From the NCBI RefSeq assembly GCF_001021385.1, contig NZ_CP011773.1, positions 3,100,001 through 3,164,000 on the forward strand: a stretch of 64,000 nucleotides of DNA. The letters are read 5' to 3'. This document shows, one piece after another, positions 1-9,800 of this stretch. The stretch comes from Mycobacterium sp. EPa45 (GTDB lineage Bacteria > Actinomycetota > Actinomycetes > Mycobacteriales > Mycobacteriaceae). Each line of letters opens with the position of its first letter. The stretch's first letter is position 1. Below the pieces are notes generated by a model. The model saw only the letters and a list, made by a program, of their open reading frames with translations, was not told where the DNA came from and did no database searches. The position numbers and the translations under genes were made by a program.

Positions 1-91
1 CCTCGGGAAACGGCGTCAGATCGGCTTCGGCGCGAATCGTCGCGAACGACTGCCGATAGATCTCGGCGGCGTCGCGAATGTAGTCGAGCAC
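1..91 (-). CDS. cobH: Precorrin-8X methylmutase CobH, N-terminal fragment
   Basis: The reverse strand reads GTG then [20 protein letters not shown], the typical N-terminus of precorrin isomerase CobH, which moves the C-11 methyl group to C-12 to make hydrogenobyrinate in cobalamin synthesis. The GTG at 91-89 follows the cobG stop by 16 nt in the same direction, and an in-frame TAG lies just upstream, so the start is well fixed. Only about 30 codons are present; the gene runs off the left edge. cobG-cobH adjacency is the usual mycobacterial arrangement. Confidence 0.85.
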   Translation of the reverse strand, partial: MLDYIRDAAEIYRQSFATIRAEADLTPFPE

Positions 92-107
92 TGCAACACC
101 CTACGAC

Positions 108-1229
108 TTAGCGTGATGCGGGACCGAACCCATCGGTCGTCGCTACGAACACCTGCCCCGCCGGGGGGCTGCCGCATGCCCGCTCGCACCCGACGTAGTG
201 GACATGGGAGCCCGCCAAGTCGCCGACGCCTTCACGTGCCACCCGGGTGGCCTCGGCGCGGACGTCGGCCAGCGACTTCTCACATCCGGGGCTGCCCACG
301 CAAGCGCTGATGTCCAGCCAGGGTGAGTTCTCGTCGAACACCAACCCCATCGGCGCCAGCACCCGCAACGCCGTGTCGGCAATCCCCTCGTCGAGGTCAC
401 ACACCAGCAGTGAGCGCCACGGGGTGATCACCACCGGCGCGTCGATGGCGGCGACGAATTCAGCCTGTCGGGCTTGCAGCACGCCCAGCGGAATCGCCGC
501 GCCGAGCGCCACCCGGCCGTCGTCCTGCGTGATCCAGCCAACCGGCGGGCGCACTACAGGCGGATACTCTCCGCCAGGCACCGCAGTCGCCGAGAAATCC
601 GCCAGCAATGGCGACGAATCATCCAATTCAGCTATCCGCCATGCATTTCCGCGAATCTCGACGAATCGGCGCGCCACTGCGATCAACGCGGTCACGACGT
701 CGTCCGGGCCCACGCGGATCCCGGTGTCGCGGCCCGCCAGCAGCAGCGCCGCCCCGTCGGCGTGCATGTGAACCCCGGCGTCGGCGCCCAGTCCGGAAAT
801 GTCGCCGCGGCCGTCGTCGAGCCCGAACAGGAATCTGCCGGGCAGCCGTGCCAACTCCGAGTCGGCCCGAATGGCGAGATCCAGTTCGGCCACCCAGGGC
901 CGCACGTCGGCCAGCCCGCCGAGCCGGCCCGACAGCGGTGACGCGACGATGTTGCGCACCCGCTCGTGAGTGGGTGAGGGCAGCAGCCCCGCGGCAGCCG
1001 CGGCATCGGCGACAGCTGCCGCATCCCGCACCCCGCGCAGCTGCAGATTGCCCCGCACAGTGAGTTCGAGGGTGCCGTTGCCAAACCCGGTGGCCGTGTG
1101 CGCCAGCGCTTCCAGCTGCCTGGGAGCGATCATCCCCCCGGGCAACCGCAGCCGGGCGAGCGCGCCGTCGGCCGCCTGGTGCACCTGGAGGGCACCGGGG
1201 CAGGCGTCGTCGTCGCGCAAACGCTTCAC
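108..1229 (-). CDS. cobG: Precorrin-3B synthase CobG
   Basis: A 373-residue protein of the sulfite/nitrite reductase ferredoxin-like family that converts precorrin-3A to precorrin-3B in aerobic cobalamin synthesis. Visible are the repeat-1 motif LTVRGNLQLRGV near the N-terminus and the C-terminal Fe-S/siroheme cysteines as C-x5-C (CVGSPGC) and C-x3-C (CERAC). The frame stays open far upstream, but the family starts close to KRLRDDDACPGALQ. The GTG at 1229 is also preceded by a TACGGT -10 hexamer ending 6 nt upstream, which fits a leaderless start. It probably forms an operon with cobH. Length agrees with the M. tuberculosis protein (about 363 aa as remembered). Confidence 0.92.
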   Translation of the reverse strand: MKRLRDDDACPGALQVHQAADGALARLRLPGGMIAPRQLEALAHTATGFGNGTLELTVRGNLQLRGVRDAAAVADAAAAAGLLPSPTHERVRNIVASPLSGRLGGLADVRPWVAELDLAIRADSELARLPGRFLFGLDDGRGDISGLGADAGVHMHADGAALLLAGRDTGIRVGPDDVVTALIAVARRFVEIRGNAWRIAELDDSSPLLADFSATAVPGGEYPPVVRPPVGWITQDDGRVALGAAIPLGVLQARQAEFVAAIDAPVVITPWRSLLVCDLDEGIADTALRVLAPMGLVFDENSPWLDISACVGSPGCEKSLADVRAEATRVAREGVGDLAGSHVHYVGCERACGSPPAGQVFVATTDGFGPASR

Positions 1230-1235
1230 CCGTCC

Positions 1236-1241
1236 ACCGTA
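1236..1241 (-). promoter_or_regulatory. -10 hexamer TACGGT of a leaderless cobG promoter
   Basis: TACGGT on the minus strand matches the mycobacterial SigA -10 consensus TANNNT and ends 6 nt before the cobG GTG, so transcription would start at or next to the start codon. It is divergent from the -10 hexamer at 1248-1253. Confidence 0.6.
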
Positions 1242-1247
1242 CGGGCG

Positions 1248-1253
1248 TATGTT
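1248..1253 (+). promoter_or_regulatory. -10 hexamer TATGTT of a leaderless promoter for the monooxygenase remnant and MoxR operon
   Basis: TATGTT fits TANNNT and ends 6 nt before the ATG at 1260, the leaderless spacing seen at several genes here. No other clear promoter was seen between it and the MoxR-operon genes that begin 3 nt after the remnant, so it may drive 1260-5898 as one unit. Confidence 0.55.
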
Positions 1254-1259
1254 CGGGCC

Positions 1260-1802
1260 ATGGCGACGGCTGCCGCTCCGCGGGTGGGAATCATCGGCGC
1301 CCGAATGTCCGGCCTGTGTATGGCCAGGAAGCTGCAGGAGGCCGGCATCGATTCCGTCGTCATCCACGAACAGGCCCACTGCGACATCCGCAGATACATC
1401 CGGTTCGGCACCGAGGTCATCGCCGCCCGATACGAGAATGGCCGCTTGCGGGTGAGCACCGACTCCGGCGGCTTCCTGCGGGTGCCGCGTGTCGCGGACA
1501 TCCCGGGCCGGGACAACTTCGCGGGACGCGCTTTTCACTCCGCCCGCTGGGATCATTCGGTTCATCTGCCGGACAAGAGGATCGATCAGATCCGGACCGG
1601 CCGAGTGGCCAGCGCCGCGCCCACCAAGACCTACAACGAGGACATCAAAGCTGCTCTGCCCCGGACGATCTGGGCCAGTGGATGCAACAGCTGGTATATC
1701 GGCAAGGACGGTCTGTCCGAGGTTTTTCCGTGGCACCGGGGCCGGCACCGGGAACTGCTGCGCGCTCCAGTGGTCGCCGACTTCGAGGTCCGAACGCACT
1801 GA
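1260..1802 (+). pseudogene. Internally deleted flavin-containing (Baeyer-Villiger type) monooxygenase remnant
   Basis: The 180-residue frame is a collage of pieces of a roughly 490-residue FAD/NADPH monooxygenase. It has the N-terminal Rossmann stretch (GIIGARMSGLCMARKLQEAG, second glycine of GxGxxG changed to Arg). It then jumps to RYIRFGTEVIAARYENG, then to FLRVPRVADIPGRDNFAG and FHSARWDHS, and finally to the C-terminal block YNEDIKAALPRTIWASGCNS. The GG(T/D)WRDN region, the NADPH Rossmann fold and most of the catalytic domain are missing. The deletions leave one open frame, so it could still be translated, but activity is very unlikely. It sits between cobG and the MoxR operon with only 2 nt before the next ATG. 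Confidence 0.8.
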
Positions 1803-1804
1803 CG

Positions 1805-2761
1805 ATGACCGGGACCAAACACGCGAAAATGCGGGCCGCCGCATTGATAGCGCTGGTCCTGCTCCTCGGGATCGCACTGCGCGGCAGGGTGCCCGGTGCG
1901 CAGCCCGCCGCGCGGGCGCAACCGGGCGACAGCACCGGCAGCCTGCTCGGGCTGCTGACACTCGTGCTGGCCTGCCTGCTGGTGATCATCGTGTCGATCG
2001 TGGCGAAGCTGCGTGACCCGCAGCGCGCCAAGCAGGCCACGCGGTCCCAGGTTCCCGGCGGTGGCGGCGGCGCCGGGGTGCGACAGAGCTGGCGCTTCGT
2101 GTCGGTGATCGCCGCCGCCATCCTGGCGTGGCTGTTGCTGGCCGCGCTGTTCGCGCAGCTGAGCCCCCCGCAGTTCCAAGGCGGCCCGCCACCGACTCAG
2201 CCGGGCCCCGCCCCGACCGGCACCGGGCCACCCGGCCAAGCCGACGCGCCGCCCCCGCCGGCACCCGGGCCCGGCGCCTACGACCCCGTCTTCTGGTACC
2301 TCGTCGCCAGTTTCGCGGCTTTACTGGTCGTGATGCTGATCGGGGCGCTCCTGCTGCGGGCGCGCGAACGCCGGAACGCGCCCGGCTCGCCGTCAGATGA
2401 CCTCACGTCAGAGGAGCCGACCTCGCAGGGACCCGGTTCGCTCGCCCTTGCGGCCGCGCGTGGCCTGGCCGAGGTCGGCGACCTCAGCCGTGAACCGCGG
2501 GAGGCCATCATCGCGTGTTACGCGGCGATGGAACACGCACTCGCCGACGCCCCCGGCGCCGCACCGCAGGAATCCGACACCCCGTCCGAGGTACTCGCGC
2601 GTGCCGTCGAACACGAGGCGATCCACGCCGGGAGTGCAACCGAACTCGTGACGCTGTTCGCCGAAGCCCGATTCTCCACTCACGTCATGAACGAGGGACA
2701 CCGCGAAGTCGCCGAACGCGCCCTTCGGCTGGTCCTCGACGAGCTGCGGAGTCCAGTGTGA
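1805..2761 (+). CDS. DUF4129-domain membrane protein of the MoxR operon
   Basis: 318 residues. An N-terminal membrane segment (about 10-25), a second (about 44-65), a third (about 100-120) and a Pro/Gly-rich extracytoplasmic stretch precede a fourth membrane segment (about 160-180). A soluble C-terminal DUF4129-like domain follows (LSREPREAIIACYAAMEHALADA ... PSEVLARAVEHEAI ... VTLFAEARFSTHVM). DUF4129 proteins accompany MoxR ATPases and DUF58 proteins and often resemble transglutaminase C-terminal tails. The ATG at 1805 gives a short polar tail before the first hydrophobic stretch. It overlaps the next gene by 4 nt (GTGA), so it is translationally coupled. Confidence 0.75.
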   Translation: MTGTKHAKMRAAALIALVLLLGIALRGRVPGAQPAARAQPGDSTGSLLGLLTLVLACLLVIIVSIVAKLRDPQRAKQATRSQVPGGGGGAGVRQSWRFVSVIAAAILAWLLLAALFAQLSPPQFQGGPPPTQPGPAPTGTGPPGQADAPPPPAPGPGAYDPVFWYLVASFAALLVVMLIGALLLRARERRNAPGSPSDDLTSEEPTSQGPGSLALAAARGLAEVGDLSREPREAIIACYAAMEHALADAPGAAPQESDTPSEVLARAVEHEAIHAGSATELVTLFAEARFSTHVMNEGHREVAERALRLVLDELRSPV

Positions 2762-3234
2762 TCCGGCTGGTGGCCGGCGGCCTGGTCCTGGTCGCGGGGG
2801 CCGAGGTACTGGCACTGGTTCTGGGCGCACGGCAATGGGTGCTGCCGGCCGCCGGGCTTGCGCTCGTGGTGTTCCTCCTCGCTGCACGCCTGACTATCGC
2901 TGCGGCACAACGCTATCCGGCAACAGATGGAATCAACGACGATCCCGCGGAGGCGTTGCGGCGCTGGCGGTCCCGCACCGAGTCGACGATTCGGTGGGCG
3001 GATTCCACCCGCGAAGACTGGGACCGGCATCTGCGGCCGCGGCTGGCGCGCGAGTTCGTGCTCGCGACCCGCCAGCGGGATCCGGCGGCAATGCGTGCGA
3101 CCGGACGCATCGTGTTCGGCGATGACCTGTGGGGCTGGGTGGACCCCAACAACATCGTGCGCGCGCGGAGTCGCGAGCCCGGACCCGGGTACGCGACGCT
3201 CGAGGAAATCCTGCGAAGGATGGAAAACCTATGA
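2758..3234 (+). CDS. Small membrane protein of the MoxR operon, function unknown
   Basis: 158 residues from a GTG overlapping the preceding stop. Two hydrophobic segments (about 3-20 and 28-48) form an N-terminal hairpin. A soluble, Arg/Asp/Trp-rich part follows (RRWRSRTESTIRWADSTREDWDRHLRP ... DDLWGWVDPNNIVR). Proteins of this size and layout recur between DUF4129 and MoxR genes in actinobacteria. Coupling by GTGA and ATGA overlaps on both sides argues that it belongs to the same assembly or quality-control complex. No catalytic motif is visible. Confidence 0.7.
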   Translation: MIRLVAGGLVLVAGAEVLALVLGARQWVLPAAGLALVVFLLAARLTIAAAQRYPATDGINDDPAEALRRWRSRTESTIRWADSTREDWDRHLRPRLAREFVLATRQRDPAAMRATGRIVFGDDLWGWVDPNNIVRARSREPGPGYATLEEILRRMENL

Positions 3235-4193
3235 CGATGCCGGCCCCGGCGATGACGGCTCAGTGCGAAGCGGTGCTCGACGAGATCGAACAGGCAGTGG
3301 TCGGAAAACGCGCCGCGCTGACCCTGATTCTGACCACTGTGCTGGCAGGTGGGCACGTGCTGATCGAAGACCTGCCCGGTATGGGTAAGACATTGATCGC
3401 ACGGTCGTTCGCGGCCGCCCTCGGGCTGCGTTTCACCCGCGTGCAGTTCACCCCGGACCTGCTGCCCGCCGACCTGCTCGGGTCGACGATCTACGACATG
3501 CAGTCGGGCCGCTTCGAATTCCGGCCCGGCCCGATCTTCACGAACCTCCTCATGGCTGACGAGATCAACCGCACGCCACCCAAGACTCAGGCCGCCTTGC
3601 TCGAGGCGATGGCCGAACGCCAGGTCAGCATCGACGGCGAGACCCACCGGCTGCCTGCGCCCTTTATCGTGCTGGCCACCGACAACCCGATCGAATACGA
3701 GGGCACCTACCCGCTGCCGGAAGCTCAGCTCGATCGGTTCGCCGTCAAGGTGGCCTTGAAGTACCTCTCCGAGGCCGAGGAGGCCTCGATGCTGCGCCGC
3801 CGCCTGGAGCGGGGCTCGGCCGAGGCGACCATCAAGCAGGTCGTGGACGCCGAAAGCCTGTTGGCCATGCGGGAATCCGTGGAACAGGTCTCGGTGCACG
3901 ACGACGTCCTGCACTACGTGGTCTCGCTGGCGACCGCTACTCGCAGTCACCCGCAGGTCGCGGTCGGCGCCAGCCCGCGCGCGGAACTCGACCTGGTCCA
4001 GCTGGCCCGTGCCAGTGCGCTGGTGTCCGGTCGTGACTACGTGATTCCTGAGGACGTCAAGGCGCTGGCGGTGCCCGCGATCGCCCATCGGATCAGCCTG
4101 CGACCCGAGATGTGGGTACGCAGCGTCCACGGATCCGATGTCGTCGAGCAACTGTTGCGGCGGCTGCCGGTGCCACGGGCCCGCGGGCAGTGA
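3231..4193 (+). CDS. MoxR-family AAA+ ATPase
   Basis: 320 residues. Walker A is EDLPGMGKT (46-54), Walker B is LLMADEINRTPPKTQ (about 105-119), sensor 1 is FIVLATDNPIEYEGTYPLPEAQLDRF, and the C-terminal lid carries GASPRAEL and DYVIPEDVKALA. MoxR ATPases act as chaperones that activate or assemble partner proteins carrying VWA/DUF58 domains, and here the DUF58 gene follows directly. The ATG overlaps the upstream stop as ATGA, and the stop touches the next start. Confidence 0.92.
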   Translation: MTMPAPAMTAQCEAVLDEIEQAVVGKRAALTLILTTVLAGGHVLIEDLPGMGKTLIARSFAAALGLRFTRVQFTPDLLPADLLGSTIYDMQSGRFEFRPGPIFTNLLMADEINRTPPKTQAALLEAMAERQVSIDGETHRLPAPFIVLATDNPIEYEGTYPLPEAQLDRFAVKVALKYLSEAEEASMLRRRLERGSAEATIKQVVDAESLLAMRESVEQVSVHDDVLHYVVSLATATRSHPQVAVGASPRAELDLVQLARASALVSGRDYVIPEDVKALAVPAIAHRISLRPEMWVRSVHGSDVVEQLLRRLPVPRARGQ

Positions 4194-5431
4194 TGGACGA
4201 CAGCCGTTCCCTTGACGCCGTATTGACTTGGCGAGCATCGGCACTGACACGGGCGATCGCGACCTGCGCTGGTGTCGCGCTGGCGTTGGCGGTGATCGCC
4301 TCGCGCTGGCAGCTGATCGCCTTCGTGGCACCGATGCTGGGCGTGCTGGCCTCGATCGGTTGGCAGCGTAGACCGGCGGCGGTGTCGGTGATCGGTCACC
4401 CGGCCATGACTCGCTGCTTCGAGAACGAACCGATGGAGCTGAGTGCGGAGCTGGCCGAAAGTGCCAGGGGCGCAACACTGGAACTCGAGATGGTGCCCGG
4501 TCTGCAGACCGAGATAATCGAAGCCGACCGACGGCGCATCACGGTGTCCGCCCAGGCGCAGCGGTGGGGTCGGTATCCGCTGCGCACCCTGGCGCGGCTC
4601 GACGCGGCCGGTGGCCTGCTCACCGGCACCGCCACGGTCGACGTCGCGGACCTCTTCGTCTTCCCGGTGGCACCCCCACAACCCACCGGCATTCCACGCA
4701 CGGAACTGCCCGACCGGCTCGGCACTCACCTGACCCGACACATCGGTCCGGGGGTCGAGTTCGCCGACATCCGCCCCTACCTGCCCGGCGACCAGCTCCG
4801 TGCCGTGAACTGGTCGGTCAGCGCCCGCCGCGGTAGCTTGCACGTCACCGAACGGCTGACCGACCGGGCTGCCGACGTGGTGGTGCTTGTCGACATGAGC
4901 GCTCAACCCGCGGGCCCCGCCACCGCGGTCACCGAGCGGGCACTGCGCGGCGCGACGCAGGTGGTGCAGACCGCACTGCGCAACGGGGACCGGGCCGGCA
5001 TCGTCGGGCTGGGCGGCCGCCGGCCCCGCTGGCTCGGCGCCGATATCGGCCGGCGCCAGTTCTACCGGGTGCTCGACGCGGCGCTCGGGGTCGGGCGCGA
5101 ATACCAGGACACCGCAGGCACATTGGCGCCCCGGGCGGCGGTTCCGCCGGGCGCGGTCGTCGTCGCATTCTCGACGCTCCTCGACACCGAGTTCGCGCTC
5201 GCACTGATCGACCTGTCCAAACGGGGGCACACCGTGGTGGCGGTCGACGTGCTGGAAGGCTGGCCGTTCACCGACAACGAGCCGATCCTGCAACGGATGT
5301 GGGCGCTGCAGCGCTCGTCGATGTACCGCGACATGATGGTCATCGGCGTCGACGTGGTGTCCTGGCCGGCGGGCATCACCCTCGATCAGGCGATGAGCCT
5401 CGTACCCGACCGGGCCCGGCGGTCGTCATGA
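4193..5431 (+). CDS. DUF58-domain membrane protein, MoxR partner
   Basis: 412 residues. Two adjacent membrane segments (about 20-60) are followed by a beta-rich stretch. The DUF58 core then reads GVEFADIRPYLPGDQLRAVN, W and RRGSLHVTERL, with a VWA-like VVVLVDMS strand carrying the first metal-site aspartate. This architecture is the usual client of the adjacent MoxR ATPase. The start may be the ATG at 4193 or the in-frame GTG at 4190; both overlap the moxR stop. The stop overlaps the next ATG by 4 nt. Confidence 0.85.
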   Translation: MDDSRSLDAVLTWRASALTRAIATCAGVALALAVIASRWQLIAFVAPMLGVLASIGWQRRPAAVSVIGHPAMTRCFENEPMELSAELAESARGATLELEMVPGLQTEIIEADRRRITVSAQAQRWGRYPLRTLARLDAAGGLLTGTATVDVADLFVFPVAPPQPTGIPRTELPDRLGTHLTRHIGPGVEFADIRPYLPGDQLRAVNWSVSARRGSLHVTERLTDRAADVVVLVDMSAQPAGPATAVTERALRGATQVVQTALRNGDRAGIVGLGGRRPRWLGADIGRRQFYRVLDAALGVGREYQDTAGTLAPRAAVPPGAVVVAFSTLLDTEFALALIDLSKRGHTVVAVDVLEGWPFTDNEPILQRMWALQRSSMYRDMMVIGVDVVSWPAGITLDQAMSLVPDRARRSS

Positions 5432-5898
5432 CAATGAGGAGGCTCGTCGCGGCCCCCTTCGGGGTGGCGATGACCGCGGCAGCGGCAGTCGGTGCCGACA
5501 GCCGCGGGCTGGCCGCGGCTGGAGTCGCCTTGATCGCCATCCTCGTCGGGTTGTATGTGCGGGCCGCGGCGACCGCGGCCGTCCTGTCGGTCGTGTGCGC
5601 TGTCGCGTTGACCGCGCCGCACCCGATGCTCGCCGCAGCATCGGGAGTGTGCGCGACGGCGTACCTGGTGCTGATGTACGCGCCACTCAACCGCGCGACA
5701 GCGATCGCGATCGCCGGCTTTGCGGTGGCTGGGGCGCTGGCCACCACCGTCGGTGTCGGAGTGCCGTGGCTGCCGCTACTGGCGCCGGTGGCGGTCGTCG
5801 CCGCCGTCGGCGTGGCGCTGAGCCCGTTCGTCGATATCCCTCAGGCGGCCCGAACCGGCACTGTTGCAACGACATCGGGGGACACCACGCCGGAGTAG
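5428..5898 (+). CDS. Polytopic membrane protein ending the MoxR operon
   Basis: 156 residues, mostly hydrophobic, with four to five predicted membrane spans (about 5-20, 24-44, 48-66, 72-90, 94-130) and no recognisable catalytic motif. It is coupled to the DUF58 gene by ATGA. Its last 58 nt overlap the end of the convergent dioxygenase gene on the other strand, so the two coding 3' ends share sequence. Ala/Val-rich composition gives few family clues; its role is inferred only from its place in the operon. Confidence 0.7.
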   Translation: MTMRRLVAAPFGVAMTAAAAVGADSRGLAAAGVALIAILVGLYVRAAATAAVLSVVCAVALTAPHPMLAAASGVCATAYLVLMYAPLNRATAIAIAGFAVAGALATTVGVGVPWLPLLAPVAVVAAVGVALSPFVDIPQAARTGTVATTSGDTTPE

Positions 5899-6776
5899 TG
5901 CGACGCGTCGCCGGCCACCACCCGGCTGGGCTGCCCGTGCACATCGACCGGAACGTCACCGGCCAGTGTCACCCTGCTCAGGAAGCGGAACTGGTCGTCG
6001 TAATCGGCGACCCCGTAGTGCTGGGTGGCGCGGTTGTCCCACACGGCGATGTCGCCGAGCTGCCAATTCCACCGGACGGTGTTCTCCAGCCGGGTGATCC
6101 GGTTCTGCAGCACGGTGAACAAGCTGGCCGACTCGCTGCTGCCCAACCCGACGAACCGCTTGACGAAGTGGCCGAGCAACAGAACTCGTCGGCCCGATTC
6201 AGGATGCACCCGCACCACCGGATGCTCGGTCTCGTAGTAGGACGACTCGAATTCGGCCCGGTACTCCCGGGTTTGGTCGCTGACCACCTTCTCGGCCTGC
6301 CCGCCGGCGTAATCGTAGAGGTTGGTGTGGGTCGCCCATGGATTCTCGGCGAGTGCTTTCAACGCCGGGGGCAGCTGGTCGTAGGCCGCTTCGGTGTTGG
6401 CGAAGACCGTGCTGCCGCCGTAGGCCGGCAGGGTCACCGCACGCAGCAGCGACGCCTTGGGCACCCGGTCGACGAACGTCACGTCGGAGTGCCAGGAATT
6501 GGCTTTGTCGAAGCGCGAGTCGATGGGCAGCACCGTCTCGCCGCGGGAGGTGACGGTCGGGTGAGCAACGGTCGGCACGCCGAACAGGCGGGCCACCGCG
6601 ATCTGGTCGTCGTCATCGAGATGATGCTGCTCGCGAAAGAAGATGACCTTGTGTTCGAGCAGTGCCGCGCGGATGGCGTCGACTGTGTCGGGGTGCAGGT
6701 CGCCACCGAGCCGCACACCGTGGACCACGGCGCCGATGTGGGCTCCGAGCTTGGAAACGTCGAGGGGGAAGGACAT
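5841..6776 (-). CDS. TauD/TfdA-family Fe(II)/2-oxoglutarate dioxygenase, Rv3406-like sulfatase
   Basis: 311 residues. Residues visible for iron binding are H96 and D98 (WHSDVTF) and the distal H253 (ATQH), with R264 at the +11 position expected to bind 2-oxoglutarate. The sequence reads very like Rv3406 of M. tuberculosis, an alkyl sulfatase that releases sulfate by oxidative cleavage ([13 protein letters not shown], YGGSTxx[14 protein letters not shown]), so sulfur scavenging is likely. A C-terminal tail of about 20 residues beyond the usual GQPSRVV end is encoded in the part overlapping the convergent gene. It is divergent from cobN across 96 nt. Confidence 0.85.
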   Translation of the reverse strand: MSFPLDVSKLGAHIGAVVHGVRLGGDLHPDTVDAIRAALLEHKVIFFREQHHLDDDDQIAVARLFGVPTVAHPTVTSRGETVLPIDSRFDKANSWHSDVTFVDRVPKASLLRAVTLPAYGGSTVFANTEAAYDQLPPALKALAENPWATHTNLYDYAGGQAEKVVSDQTREYRAEFESSYYETEHPVVRVHPESGRRVLLLGHFVKRFVGLGSSESASLFTVLQNRITRLENTVRWNWQLGDIAVWDNRATQHYGVADYDDQFRFLSRVTLAGDVPVDVHGQPSRVVAGDASHYSGVVSPDVVATVPVRAA

Positions 6777-6798
6777 GGATCCGATGATCTGGCCGCGC

Positions 6799-6854
6799 GG
6801 GGGCTCCGTACACCCTTGCGCTAGCCACGATCCGAATAGGGCGCGACAGCCCCC
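6799..6854. repeat. Inverted repeat GGGGGCT ... AGCCCCC between the dioxygenase and cobN
   Basis: GGGGGCT (6799-6805) and AGCCCCC (6848-6854) are perfect 7-bp arms 42 nt apart in the divergent promoter region, each followed by a CCGTAC-like string. They could be operator arms. On the cobN side TACGGT (6856-6861) follows directly. Wide spacing makes a transcript hairpin less likely. Confidence 0.3.
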
Positions 6855-6872
6855 GTACGGTACGAATGGTGG

Positions 6873-9800
6873 GTGTCTACCACCGTGTTGCTGCTGTCCA
6901 CGTCGGACACCGACCTGATCACCGCCCGTGCCAGCGGCGCGGATTTTCGGTGGGCCAACCCGGCCCGGCTGATCGACGGTGAGCTGGCCGAGCTGGTCGA
7001 GGGCGCCGACGTGGTGGTGGTGCGGATTCTCGGCGGCTACCGGGCGTGGCAGGACGGAATCGACGCGGTGGTGGCCAGCGGCCGCCCGACCATCGTCGTG
7101 AGCGGCGAGCAGGCTCCCGACGCGGACCTGATGGAGCGTTCTACGGTGCCCGCCGGCATCGCCGTGCAGACCCACATCTACCTCGCCCAGGGCGGAGTGG
7201 AAAACCTGCGACAGCTGCACGCGTTCCTGTCCGACACGCTGCTGATGACCGGCTTCGGCTTTAACCCGCCGTCGGCCACCCCGACCTGGGGCGTGCTGGA
7301 CCGGGCGGGCGCGGCCACCGACGGGCCGACCATCGCCGTGCTGTTCTACCGGGCTCAGCAGCTGGCCGGCAACACCGCCTACATCGAGGCGCTGTCCACC
7401 GCGATCGAAGCGGCCGGCGGGCGGGCGCTGCCGGTGTATTGCACCTCGCTGCGCACGCCCGAACCCGAACTGCTGGCGCTGCTCGGTACCGCCGATGCCA
7501 TGGTCGTCACCGTGCTGGCCGCCGGCGGAGCCCGTCCCGCCACCGCGGGCGCCGGCCACGACGACGACAATTGGAACGTCAAACACCTTGCTGCCCTCGA
7601 TGTTCCGATCCTGCAGGGACTGTGCTTGACGAGTTCGCGGGCAACCTGGTCCGGCAACGACGACGGCCTGAGCCCGCTGGATGTCGCCACGCAGGTGGCG
7701 GTGCCCGAATTCGACGGCCGCATCATCACGGTCCCGTTCTCGTTCAAGGAGATCGACTCCGACGGTCTCATCTCCTACCTGCCCGACCCGGAGCGGTGCG
7801 CACGGGTCGCCGGCCTGGCCGTCAAGCACGCCAACCTGCGCCGAGTCGGCGCGGAAGACAAGCGGCTGGCCCTGGTGTTCTCGGCCTACCCCACGAAGCA
7901 CTCCCGGATCGGCAATGCCGTCGGGCTCGACACCCCGGCCAGTGCCGTGGCACTGCTGCATGCGTTGCGTGACGCCGGCTACCGGATCGGTGAGATCCCC
8001 GGCGTCGACGCGTCCGACGGCGACGCCCTGATGCATGCGCTCATCGAGCGCGGCGGCCAGGACCCGGACTGGGTTACCGACGGCCAGCTGGCGGGCAACC
8101 CCATTCGCATCCCGGCCGCGCAATACCGCGAGTGGTTCGCGGCGTTGCCCGACGAGCTGACCGAGGCGATGGTCACCCACTGGGGCCCGCCGCCTGGTGA
8201 ACTGTTCGTCGACCGCAGCCGGAACCCGGACGGCGAAATCGTTGTCGCCGCAATCCAATCCGACAACATCGTGATCCTGGTGCAACCGCCGCGCGGATTC
8301 GGCGAGAACCCCGTCGCGATCTACCACGATCCCGATCTGCCGCCCAGCCACCATTACCTGGCCACCTACCTGTGGCTGCGGCACTCCTTCGGCGCGCACG
8401 CCGCCGTGCACCTCGGTAAACACGGCAACCTGGAATGGCTGCCCGGCAAGACCGTTGGTATGTCGGCGTCCTGCGGAACCGACGCCGCGCTCGGCGACCT
8501 GCCGCTGATCTACCCGTTCCTGGTCAACGACCCGGGGGAGGGCACCCAGGCCAAGCGCCGCGCGCACGCCACCCTGGTGGACCATCTCATTCCGCCGATG
8601 GCGCGGGCCGAAAGCTACGGCGACATCGCCCGACTGGAACAGCTGCTCGACGAGCACGCCAACATCGCCGCGCTCGATCCGGGCAAGCTGCCGGCCATCC
8701 GTCAGCAGATCTGGACCCTGATGCGCGCGGCCAAGATGGACCACGATCTGGGCCTGGCCGAGCGACCCGAGGACGACTCGTTCGACGACATGCTGTTGCA
8801 CGTGGACGGTTGGCTCTGCGAGATCAAGGACGTTCAGATCCGCGACGGGTTGCACATCCTCGGCGCCGCGCCGGCCGGTGAGGCCGAACTCGACCTCGTG
8901 CTGGCGATCCTGCGGGCCCGCCAGCTGTTCGGCGGCGAGCAGCATCTGCCCGGCCTGCGTGAGGCGCTCGGGCTGGCCGAGGACGGCAGCGCCAACCGGG
9001 GGGAAGTCGACGAAGCCGAACAGCAGGCCCGCGTGCTGTTGGCCGGCCTGCAGGCCACCGGCTGGGACGCCGCCCGGGTCGGGGAACTCACCGACGACGA
9101 CGGTGTCGCGGCGATCCTGCGGTTCGCGGCCACCGAGGTGGTGCCGCGGTTGGCCGGCACGGCCGCCGAGATCGAGCAGGTGTTGCGCGCATTGGACGGC
9201 CGCTTCATCGCGGCCGGGCCGTCCGGCTCACCGCTGCGCGGTCTGGTCAACGTGTTGCCGACTGGCCGTAACTTCTATTCCGTCGACCCCAAGGCCGTCC
9301 CGTCCCGGCTGGCCTGGGAAACCGGCGTGGCCATGGCCGATTCGCTTCTTCAGCGCTACCGCGCCGACCACGGCGACTGGCCGCGATCGGTCGGGCTGTC
9401 GGTGTGGGGTACCTCGGCGATGCGCACCTCGGGCGACGATATCGCCGAAGTCCTTGCGCTGCTGGGCGTCCGGCCGGTCTGGGATGACGCGTCTCGGCGC
9501 GTCGTCGACCTCGAGGCCATCACGCTGGCCGAGTTGGGGCGGCCCCGGATCGACGTCACGGTGCGCATCTCCGGCTTCTTCCGCGACGCCTTCCCACACG
9601 TCGTCACGATGCTCGATGACGCGGTGCGCCTGGTCGCCGGCCTCGACGAACCGGCCGAGCAGAATTTCGTCCGCGCGCATGCCCAGGTTGACCTTGCCGA
9701 GCACGGTGATGAAAGACGAGCAACCACAAGGATTTTCGGCTCCAAACCGGGAACCTATGGTGCCGGTCTGCTGCAGCTGATCGACAGCCGCAACTGGCGC

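Noticed and set aside
1230..1961. Upstream extension of cobG to a 617-residue protein
   Set aside because: The extra N-terminal part is low-complexity, antisense to the monooxygenase remnant and the DUF4129 gene, and CobG homologues begin near 1229.
2913..4478. Long 521-residue open frame on the minus strand
   Set aside because: It is the mirror of moxR and the DUF58 gene, His/Arg/Gln-rich as expected for antisense of GC-rich coding DNA.
6777..6872. Cobalamin riboswitch before cobN or cobG
   Set aside because: The intergenic regions are short and lack the B12-box (GCCACTG-like) sequence; leaderless promoters leave no room at cobG.
6777..8945. Extension of the dioxygenase to a 1034-residue protein
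   Set aside because: The extension is the antisense of cobN with no family signature; the dioxygenase homologue starts at 6776.
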